Source: Algoriphagus antarcticus
Lineage (GTDB): Bacteria > Bacteroidota > Bacteroidia > Cytophagales > Cyclobacteriaceae
DNA length: 64,000 nt
Direction: 5' to 3'
Assembly (NCBI RefSeq): GCF_002150685.1
Contig: NZ_MSSW01000053.1
Span: forward strand, 1 to 64,000
The notes under the pieces are model-generated. The model was not told where the DNA came from. It searched no databases and saw only the letters and a list, made by a program, of their open reading frames with translations. Positions within the stretch are counted from its first letter, which is position 1. The number at the start of each line of letters is the position of its first letter. The translations under genes and the position numbers were made by a program. Shown one piece after another: positions 10,162-16,334 of the stretch.

Positions 10162-10440
10162 ATAGAAATGAGTTTTAAGTATCTAGTAGCTAGATATTAG
10201 TATCAAGACTCGTAGAATCAAGATCTGAAAACCAAGAGATGAGAGAGTAATTAGTATCAAGATGTTAGTATAAAGAATCTCAGAAACAAAACTCACAAAA
10301 TTAAATTTTAAGAATTAATGATATAGAATCAATCCTGAATCTCCCCTTTAAGCCATAGCTACTTAAATCTTGCCAATTAAGTCTAGCTTCTTACCTCTTC
10401 ATTCTAATGTCTTGGTTCCTATCCCTAATCTCCCCCGAAA

Positions 10441-10460
10441 GCCCCGATAGCCATCGGGGG
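10441..10460. terminator. GC-rich hairpin downstream of menB
   Basis: CCCCGAT (10442-10448) and ATCGGGG (10453-10459) form a perfect 7-bp stem with an AGCC loop, about 100 bp past the menB stop. An alternative stem with the CCCCCGA at 10433-10439 is also possible. There is no T-run on the menB side, so its role as a terminator is uncertain. Confidence 0.35.
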
Positions 10461-10561
10461 CGCTCTTGGTTCTTGTCTCTTGTCTCTTAATCTTTTTCTT
10501 CATAGCTCTTATTTCTTCGCTCTAAAAATCTTGATACTTAAATCTCAATACCAGCTACTCC

Positions 10562-11395
10562 TTACGGTATCCACTTATTCGCTCCAAAGTTCGGCTTTCG
10601 CTTTTCCAAAAATGCATTCCTACCCTCTTTGGCTTCTTCAGTGCCGTAAGCCAAACGTGTGGCTTCTCCAGCAAAAACCTGCTGACCGACCATTCCGTCA
10701 TCGGTAAGGTTCATCGCAAACTTGAGCATCTTGATGGATGTTGGGGACTTGGCCAAAATCTCCTGAGCCCACTCATAGGCAGTTGACTCGAGTTCAGCGT
10801 GTGGGATTACAGCATTCACCATTCCCATTTCATAGGCTTCCTGCGCAGAATAGTTTCTTCCCAAGAAAAAGATCTCTCGCGCTTTTTTCTGACCAACCAT
10901 TTTCGCCAAATAGGCCGAACCATAACCTCCATCGAAACTGGTTACATCTGCATCCGTCTGTTTAAAAATCGCATGCTCTTCACTCGCAAGTGTCAAATCA
11001 CAAACCACGTGAAGACTATGCCCTCCTCCTACTGCCCAACCTGGGACGACGGCAATCACCACTTTTGGCATAAAGCGGATCAAGCGCTGAACTTCCAAGA
11101 TATTCAGTCGGTGATAACCATCCTCTCCCACGTACCCTTGATCGCCTCGAGCCTTTTGGTCACCACCAGAGCAAAAAGCCCAGCCGCCATCCTTTTGGGA
11201 AGGTCCTTCGCCTGTAAGCAGAATCACCCCAATCGAAGTGTCTTCTTGCGCATCATAGAATGCATCATAGAGTTCTGACGTGGTTTTTGGACGAAAAGCA
11301 TTTCTGATTTCTGGTCGATTGAAAGCTATTCGAGCAACTCCGTTACATTTTTTATAAGTGATATCTTCGTATTCCTTGGCAGTTATCCAGTTCAT
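10562..11395 (-). CDS. menB: 1,4-dihydroxy-2-naphthoyl-CoA synthase (MenB)
   Basis: Crotonase-fold enzyme that closes the second ring in menaquinone synthesis, converting O-succinylbenzoyl-CoA to 1,4-dihydroxy-2-naphthoyl-CoA in the cytoplasm. The 277-aa length and the motifs are typical of MenB: RPEIRNAFRP (residues 28-37), WAFCSGGDQK (about 72-81), the oxyanion loop PGWAVGGGHSLHV (about 119-131), SFDGGYGSAYLAKMVGQ and the C-terminal KRKPNFGANKWIP. It points away from menE, with about 109 bp between the two starts, a split arrangement of two consecutive pathway steps. Menaquinone is the usual respiratory quinone of Bacteroidota. Confidence 0.96.
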   Translation of the reverse strand: MNWITAKEYEDITYKKCNGVARIAFNRPEIRNAFRPKTTSELYDAFYDAQEDTSIGVILLTGEGPSQKDGGWAFCSGGDQKARGDQGYVGEDGYHRLNILEVQRLIRFMPKVVIAVVPGWAVGGGHSLHVVCDLTLASEEHAIFKQTDADVTSFDGGYGSAYLAKMVGQKKAREIFFLGRNYSAQEAYEMGMVNAVIPHAELESTAYEWAQEILAKSPTSIKMLKFAMNLTDDGMVGQQVFAGEATRLAYGTEEAKEGRNAFLEKRKPNFGANKWIP

Positions 11396-11504
11396 ATCTT
11401 TCGATTTGCGTAAAAATCTAATTCTTTTGCAAGATAACAGGCTTCCATGAATTTTGAAGTCAGGATGTTTACCTTCGAAAAAAGCACCATTACAAACTCA
11501 ACGC

Positions 11505-12572
11505 ATGTTTCAACTCACCTTCGGTAATTATACCTTTCAGAAAAAAGAAGATTTTGAGTTTGAAAACGGTGATTTTCCAGACTTTGCAATAGCTGCCATA
11601 CGATTTTGCCATGAATGGCTTTCGGGAGAAAATATCTTTGTACAACAAACTTCTGGCTCTACTGGTGTTCCAAAAAAAATCGAGATCTCTAGGGTTCAGA
11701 TGATCGCTAGCGCAAAAGCAACGCAGGCTTTTTTCAAAACCAATCAAAATACGAGCTTGCTTTGTTGCCTCGACCCAAGTTACATCGCTGGCAAAATGAT
11801 GCTTGTCAGAGCAATCGTCTGGAATAGCCCGATTCAGATCACTCAACCTAAATCAAACCCGCTTGTGGAGATTACAACTGTTCCAGATTTTCTGGCGCTT
11901 GTGCCGATACAAGTTGAAGCTAGTCTTCAGGATAAATCAGCGCTTGAGAAATTGAAAGGTATCCAGCATTTGATTATCGGCGGGGCTCCTCTCAGTTCAG
12001 CTTTAAAACAACAACTCGTTCTCAGTGGCATCAATGCTTATCAAACCTATGGCATGACCGAGACAGTTTCTCATATCGCTCTAGCTAAAATCGAATCTGG
12101 TGAATTGGTGTATAAAATTCTTTCTGAGACTGAATTTGGCCTGGATGAGCGAGGAGCGATTTGGGTGAAATCAGCTGCAAGTAACCATGAAGTTCTGCAA
12201 ACCAATGATTTGGTTGAATTGATCGATAGAAATTCCTTTCGTTGGCTGGGTAGAGCTGACTTTGTCATCAACTCAGGTGGTTTGAAACTTCACCCAGAAT
12301 TGTTGGAAGCCAAAGCAGAACATACCGTTCACAGTTTTTTTCCTTCCTCAGCATTTTTCTTTTTTGGCAAAAAAGATGAGGAACTTGGTGAGAAATTATG
12401 CTTGGCCATTGAATCAAAAGATTCAAATAAGGAAAAGGTAAATAAGCTTCTTGAAACACTGAAAATAGAGTTGGCTCGATTTGAAGCTCCAAAAAAAATT
12501 TTCATAGTTTCAGAGTTTAAAAAAACAAGTACAGGAAAAATAAGTAGGTCAAAAACCATCGAAAAGCTATGA
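11505..12572 (+). CDS. menE: O-succinylbenzoate-CoA ligase (MenE), short form
   Basis: Acyl-adenylate-forming enzyme that makes O-succinylbenzoyl-CoA, the substrate of the neighbouring menB product. The AMP-binding P-loop is QTSGSTGVPKK (about 48-58), followed by YGMTET (182-187), the hinge region GRADFVINSGG (249-259) and a C-terminal Lys motif STGKISRSK. I start it at ATG 11505, giving 355 aa; the frame is open from a TTG at 11454, but those 17 residues (KSGCLPSKKAP...) look unlike a MenE start. The protein is shorter than the about 480-aa MenE of enterics, as is common in Bacteroidota. It overlaps the next gene by 4 bp (ATGA), so the two are co-transcribed. Confidence 0.9.
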   Translation: MFQLTFGNYTFQKKEDFEFENGDFPDFAIAAIRFCHEWLSGENIFVQQTSGSTGVPKKIEISRVQMIASAKATQAFFKTNQNTSLLCCLDPSYIAGKMMLVRAIVWNSPIQITQPKSNPLVEITTVPDFLALVPIQVEASLQDKSALEKLKGIQHLIIGGAPLSSALKQQLVLSGINAYQTYGMTETVSHIALAKIESGELVYKILSETEFGLDERGAIWVKSAASNHEVLQTNDLVELIDRNSFRWLGRADFVINSGGLKLHPELLEAKAEHTVHSFFPSSAFFFFGKKDEELGEKLCLAIESKDSNKEKVNKLLETLKIELARFEAPKKIFIVSEFKKTSTGKISRSKTIEKL

Positions 12573-12997
12573 ATATAATATTTCTAAGCCTCCTATTTTT
12601 TATCACTATCTCCAAATCTCAAAATGATTCGGGCTCAATAGAGCTGGTCATTTCAGAAATTACCTCTGATGATGGAGTGATCCAGATTCTAATTTTCAGT
12701 CAAAAAAAAGGCTGGCCCGAATCACCAAATGATGCTTGGAAGATGCTAACTCTTCCAATAGAAAATGGAATTGCTAAGAAGACAATTACTAATGTTCCTG
12801 CTGGAAACTACGCAATCACGGTATTTCATGATCATGATGAGAACGGAGAAATCAGAAAGAATAAGGTAGGATATCCGTTGAATGACTTTGGCTTTTCCAA
12901 CAATCCAGGCTTGATTTTTGGAGCTCCCTCTTTTGAAAAATGCAGTAAAAAAGTAAACCCTGGCAAGCCCACTCGTTTCGAAATTGAATTGCGCTAA
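12569..12997 (+). CDS. Secreted DUF2141 family protein
   Basis: A 142-aa protein of the DUF2141 family, role unknown. It has a Sec signal peptide (about residues 1-17, FLSLLFFITISKS) and a compact beta-sandwich with the family's marker stretch VFHDHDENGEIRKN, which resembles a Ca-binding loop, and PAGNYAITVFHD before it. Predicted location is periplasm or cell surface. The start overlaps the menE stop by 4 bp, so it rides on the menE message. A role in quinone synthesis is not implied by the sequence. Confidence 0.8.
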   Translation: MNIIFLSLLFFITISKSQNDSGSIELVISEITSDDGVIQILIFSQKKGWPESPNDAWKMLTLPIENGIAKKTITNVPAGNYAITVFHDHDENGEIRKNKVGYPLNDFGFSNNPGLIFGAPSFEKCSKKVNPGKPTRFEIELR

Positions 12998-13031
12998 GAA
13001 ATTTTGAGGTAAAAGGCCTACTTTTGCAGCA

Positions 13032-13793
13032 ATGAAAAAGAGTAACGACCACACGAGCGGAATCGTAATTGAATTCGATTCAGGAATTACCCCACCACCT
13101 TATAGTCATGTATATAGACTTTCGCTAGACTGGAGCGGTTCAGAGATGATTACAGAATTGGAACTGCATTATACCGACAGAGAGGATTTGACAGAAGATG
13201 AAATGTTCGATGAAGGATTTACAGCAAATGATGATTTTAGCTTCAAAGGAACCCTAGATTCGGTTTGGAAAAAGGTAGTATCCATAGAATTCGAAAAAGT
13301 TAAGTGGAGCGGCAGGCAACTGGAAGAAGGCGGACTTACGCTTTCAGAGTTAGAAGATGGTAAGACTGGCTCTGCGAAAGTCCCAGCAGATCAAGAAGGC
13401 TGGCAAATGCTTGCTCAGGATGTGATTCAGGCAATTTACGAGACCTCAAAAAAGGAAGCTCCACTAACGGTGAATTTCCGTCAGGTCACAAATGAGGAAA
13501 GCGTGGATTGCTCAATTACTATGAATTTCTCGAATCGTGAAGCCCTTTTCACTTCAAAAAACGAATCAAGAACTATCAATTGGGAATATGCCGTTCAACT
13601 TTTAAAATTGGTCTTCTCCCCAGACTACAATTATGACATTGCCAAGGAAACCGCAGGAGCTAAGCGCGGTGAATACATCGAATGTGGAGATGGCTATTGG
13701 CATGAGCTGGGAAAGGGAGTGGTCAACGTTGACAGCTCTTTTGATGCAGTAGGAAAGATTAAAGATGGATTTAAAAACTTGATTGGAGAATAA
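13032..13793 (+). CDS. Acidic cytoplasmic protein of unknown function
   Basis: I do not recognise this 253-aa protein. It has no signal peptide or membrane segment and is rich in Asp and Glu (for example REDLTEDEMFDEGF near 51-64). The pattern is beta-rich, with two segments that look alike in style: VYRLSLDWSG near 27 and PLTVNFRQVTNEESVDCSI near 144. It ends with a short amphipathic helix. It starts 34 bp after the DUF2141 gene and is followed by a strong terminator whose T-tract runs into the start codon of the TIR gene. Codon use and reading frame support it as real. It could be a partner of the TIR protein only by position. Confidence 0.7.
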   Translation: MKKSNDHTSGIVIEFDSGITPPPYSHVYRLSLDWSGSEMITELELHYTDREDLTEDEMFDEGFTANDDFSFKGTLDSVWKKVVSIEFEKVKWSGRQLEEGGLTLSELEDGKTGSAKVPADQEGWQMLAQDVIQAIYETSKKEAPLTVNFRQVTNEESVDCSITMNFSNREALFTSKNESRTINWEYAVQLLKLVFSPDYNYDIAKETAGAKRGEYIECGDGYWHELGKGVVNVDSSFDAVGKIKDGFKNLIGE

Positions 13794-13819
13794 AAATATC
13801 CCTTCGTATTGCATTAAAG

Positions 13820-13863
13820 AACCTGATTCGCTTAACTTTAAGTAGATCGAATCAGGTTTTTTT
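13820..13863 (+). terminator. Strong rho-independent terminator abutting the TIR start codon
   Basis: AACCTGATTCG (13820-13830) pairs perfectly with CGAATCAGGTT (13848-13858), followed by a T-run to 13863. The ATG of the TIR gene is the very next base, 13864. Inside the loop, TAACTTTA (13833-13840) is one base off the Bacteroidota -7 element TAnnTTTG, with TATTG about 21 nt upstream, so a TIR promoter may be embedded in the hairpin. Confidence 0.85.
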
Positions 13864-14964
13864 ATGGAAAAGAATAAAATTTTTCTCAGCCACAGACACT
13901 CAGACACCCAAAGTGATTGTCATAGAATACGGGAAACTTTAGAAGAAGAGTTCGGGGAAGATGCTGTTTTCTTAGACATAGAGAATCTTGAACCGGGAAT
14001 TCGGTTTGCAGATGCGATTGACAAAGCTCTGACAGAGAGCAAAGTCGTTTTGGTAGCTATCGGACCAGATTGGTTTGGTGATGCAGATGAAAATGGTGTT
14101 GCCCGGTTGTTCCAAAAAAATGATTGGGTAAGAAGGGAAGTTGGAGCAGCATTGGCTCGGTCTGATACGCGAGTGATTCCTCTATTACTAAAAGGAGCGA
14201 CTAGACCTACAGCAGATAAATTACCTGACGATCTGGTAGATTTGGCAGATCTACAAACTTTCGAAATTTCCATCACACGATGGAAGTACGATTTGGGAGT
14301 GTTGGTAGAAGCATTGGCAAAACTTATTCCTAGAAAAAAGAAACCAATAAATCCTACTCCTCCAAGGCCTACTCCAGTTTCAAAGCCTCAGAAAAGCTGG
14401 TGGGCAAAAAATTATTTATGGGTGCTTGGAGTTTTTGTAGTCCTAATGATTGTGGTTATTAGCAGTGAAGATTTTCAAAATGGCTATCAGGAAGGGCTTA
14501 ATGGTTCAAATACTATTTATGATGACCCAATCGATAACAGTGGTGCGCAAGTGGATAATGAGCTTAGCCAAGCCGAAATCACTCAACTAAGAGAAGATAG
14601 TCCTGCAGGAAATGAGATCTCAGAAAATTTTCAACTTGAAAATGAACAAGTTACACCTCCAGCTGCTCAAGCTGGTTTTGATTACTCAGGCAAATGGTGG
14701 TTATGGGAAGATGGAATTAGATCTGGTTTCATACTGATCAATCAAAATGGATCATATTTTACTTTTGAGTACTACTATTTGAATGAAAAAGTAGGTCAGG
14801 GAACTGGAGAATATGATGGCACTTATCTTTACTCTACTTTATTTGTCATAAATGATCAAAGCCTATATAGCTTTTCATTTGGATCAAATACCGGAGGCGA
14901 GAGTTGGGTGGGTCAGACACAGGCTATCGGCGTCATAAGTGCTGCTGAGTTGCGAAAGGATTAA
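13864..14964 (+). CDS. TIR-domain protein with membrane anchor and C-terminal ectodomain
   Basis: The N-terminal 155 residues are a bacterial TIR domain: FLSHRHSDT (7-15), VFLDIENLEPG (35-45), the serine-rich-strand equivalent VVLVAIGPDW (61-70) and DWVRREVGAAL (87-97), where Glu92 is the likely NADase Glu. A Pro-rich linker (156-177) leads to one membrane helix (about 184-200), then an acidic region and a beta-rich domain (about 275-366, DYSGKWWLWEDG onward) that would face the periplasm. Bacterial TIR domains often cleave NAD or make cyclic-ADP-ribose signals in defence. A TIR tied to an external domain suggests envelope sensing, which is inference. The start lies directly after a terminator. 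It overlaps the convergent repressor gene by 4 bp. Confidence 0.88.
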   Translation: MEKNKIFLSHRHSDTQSDCHRIRETLEEEFGEDAVFLDIENLEPGIRFADAIDKALTESKVVLVAIGPDWFGDADENGVARLFQKNDWVRREVGAALARSDTRVIPLLLKGATRPTADKLPDDLVDLADLQTFEISITRWKYDLGVLVEALAKLIPRKKKPINPTPPRPTPVSKPQKSWWAKNYLWVLGVFVVLMIVVISSEDFQNGYQEGLNGSNTIYDDPIDNSGAQVDNELSQAEITQLREDSPAGNEISENFQLENEQVTPPAAQAGFDYSGKWWLWEDGIRSGFILINQNGSYFTFEYYYLNEKVGQGTGEYDGTYLYSTLFVINDQSLYSFSFGSNTGGESWVGQTQAIGVISAAELRKD

Positions 14965-15734
14965 CTCTTCAGCGTCCTCAGGTCAGCTCGGATATCTGAG
15001 ATCATTTCCCCTAGATCCTCTAAGGTCAGAGGTTTTTTCTTATCACCTGGATTTGGGAAATCAGTACTTATAAAAGCTTTGGCCTCCCACACTTCCACCA
15101 CATCATCACCTTTTACCTCATAGGGTTTGTACTGCTCATTGTCAGAAACCAAAAATAGTTTACCGTTATCGCTGAGGTAATTAAAAACCCGCTTGTAAAC
15201 CACCCCTTCTGTCTCAGTCACGAGGACGTAAGTTTTGCCACTTTTGATATCGGTCAATTGACCCACATAAGCACCAATCACAATTGTACCCGAAGTCAGA
15301 GGAAGCATGGAATCTCCTGCCAGCTCAAACGCACGGTAAGTGGCTTGCTTAGAAAGTGTGGGAATCTGGAATTGTGGAAGGCTCTCCATGTATTCCGTGT
15401 CAGCAAATCCGTTCAGGTAACCAGCTGAAGCCTTCTGCCCTACCAACGTAATATTCTCCTTTTCATCTGGGTCACAGGCAATCGTAAGAATATTGATTCC
15501 TCTTTTCTGGGTTGCCTTTCTACCATTGCCTTCGATGTCATGGTTCAAAAGCTCCTCCATCCCTATGTCAAGCGAATCACAAAGCTTCCCAAGTGTCAGA
15601 AGCTTTGGCTCAGACCTCCCATCTTCATAAGCCGAGATCATCGTACGTTGTACATCCAATTGATCTGCCAGATCATTTTGAGTTATTCCTTTTTGCTTTC
15701 GCAAAAAGCGAAGGTTGGAAGCAAGATGTTTCAT
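14961..15734 (-). CDS. XRE-family repressor with S24 (LexA-like) self-cleavage domain
   Basis: DNA-binding repressor of the lambda-CI/LexA type, 257 aa. The helix-turn-helix covers residues 5-60 (GITQNDLADQLDVQRTMISA). The peptidase S24 half has an Ala104-Gly105 dipeptide in SAGYLNG, the nucleophile Ser142 in GDSMLP and Lys181 in VVYKRVF. The spacing of Ala-Gly, Ser and Lys is close to LexA and CI, so RecA-stimulated self-cleavage on DNA damage is plausible. It shares an operon with an 85-aa protein (4-bp ATGA overlap), and a long palindrome upstream is the probable operator. It converges on the TIR gene. No umuDC or prophage genes are nearby. Confidence 0.88.
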   Translation of the reverse strand: MKHLASNLRFLRKQKGITQNDLADQLDVQRTMISAYEDGRSEPKLLTLGKLCDSLDIGMEELLNHDIEGNGRKATQKRGINILTIACDPDEKENITLVGQKASAGYLNGFADTEYMESLPQFQIPTLSKQATYRAFELAGDSMLPLTSGTIVIGAYVGQLTDIKSGKTYVLVTETEGVVYKRVFNYLSDNGKLFLVSDNEQYKPYEVKGDDVVEVWEAKAFISTDFPNPGDKKKPLTLEDLGEMISDIRADLRTLKS

Positions 15735-15988
15735 GCTGAGTATAAGTAAAAGTTGTGATCTTCGGGAGTGGCAGGAATAGGGAAAAATGAATTCATATTC
15801 AAAGAAGTATTCCTTCTTCTCTCCATTCGCTGTTTGATTTCATCAATTATTTCACCGACGGGCTTGGGACCATTTACCAAAAGGTAGCCATACTGTGGCT
15901 TTGTCTCGTCTTCGATGAAAAATTTAACCTGGCAATTACCTGATGCCAAGGTTTTTGTCGTAATGCTGATCTTTTCCTGAATTTCCAT
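15731..15988 (-). CDS. Small protein co-transcribed with the S24 repressor
   Basis: An 85-aa protein I cannot assign. It starts MEIQEKISITTK, has a beta-rich first half (CQVKFFIEDE, QYGYLLVNG) and one charged helix near the middle (EIIDEIKQRMERRR). There is no signal peptide or membrane segment. The stop overlaps the repressor start as ATGA, so it is the first gene of a two-gene operon and lies only 38 bp from the palindromic operator. It may modulate the repressor, but nothing in the sequence proves that. Confidence 0.65.
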   Translation of the reverse strand: MEIQEKISITTKTLASGNCQVKFFIEDETKPQYGYLLVNGPKPVGEIIDEIKQRMERRRNTSLNMNSFFPIPATPEDHNFYLYSA

Positions 15989-16334
15989 AACTGATTGTTT
16001 TAACTTCAGCTAAGATAGAAATGTTGTTTTTATAAACATGCATATGTTATAAAAACAGACATAATTTTTACGACGTAAATTGTCAGTGAACTTTTTGAGT
16101 TAGCGATGGTTAACTAAGTAGGTGATCTAGATATAGGAATTTGAATTCTAAATATCGTTCTAATTGAATTACACAGTTCAATTCAACATTTGACCGCTTA
16201 GCTAATTATCCCTCCCAATAAGGACTTTTAGTGTGTTACTTTGTATGTAACAGCAAAGTTTAAGCTAAACATCGCATTAGCAAACGCCCTGTCGAGGAAT
16301 CCATAGTTCAGAAATCCCTATTAAGCCAACTACA
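15989..16334. other. Divergent intergenic region with operator, 346 bp
   Basis: This region separates the leftward repressor operon from the rightward barrel-protein gene. It carries the 31-bp palindrome (16026-16056) near the repressor side. The remaining about 280 bp is AT-rich, and no clear promoter match was found for the barrel gene. Confidence 0.5.
16026..16056. promoter_or_regulatory. Palindromic operator, probable autorepression site of the S24 repressor
   Basis: GTTTTTATAA (16026-16035) and TTATAAAAAC (16047-16056) are perfect 10-bp inverted arms around an 11-bp AT-rich centre (ACATGCATATG). It lies 38 bp upstream of the ATG of the first gene in the repressor operon, where repressor binding would block transcription. 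Two-fold symmetry fits a dimeric CI-like repressor. The assignment to this repressor is inference. Confidence 0.6.

Larger units (their letters stand above)
8760..10561. repeat. 1.8-kb non-coding repeat array between convergent genes
   Basis: The whole gap between the serine hydrolase and menB is repetitive and has stops in all frames. It starts with five head-to-tail units of about 69 bp (8773-9110), then four higher-order modules of about 300 bp whose first hairpins start at 9139, 9436, 9740 and 10037 (periods 297, 304, 297). Around 10461-10560 related low-complexity sequence appears in the opposite orientation (CTCTTGGTTCTTGTCTC, then CTTGATACTTAAATCTC). It sits tail-to-tail between two genes, the usual place for REP/BIME-like elements. 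The family is not one I can name. Confidence 0.85.

Noticed and set aside
8760..10330. CRISPR array
   Set aside because: Repeats are 69 and about 300 bp, adjoin directly or nest, and there are no unique equal-length spacers or cas genes.
14961..15988. Prophage remnant around the CI-like repressor
   Set aside because: No integrase, portal, capsid, tail or lysis gene and no att repeats are near it.
16236..16243. TTACTTTG as promoter of the barrel gene
   Set aside because: It misses the TA of the -7 consensus and has no upstream -33 match, so it was not listed as a feature.
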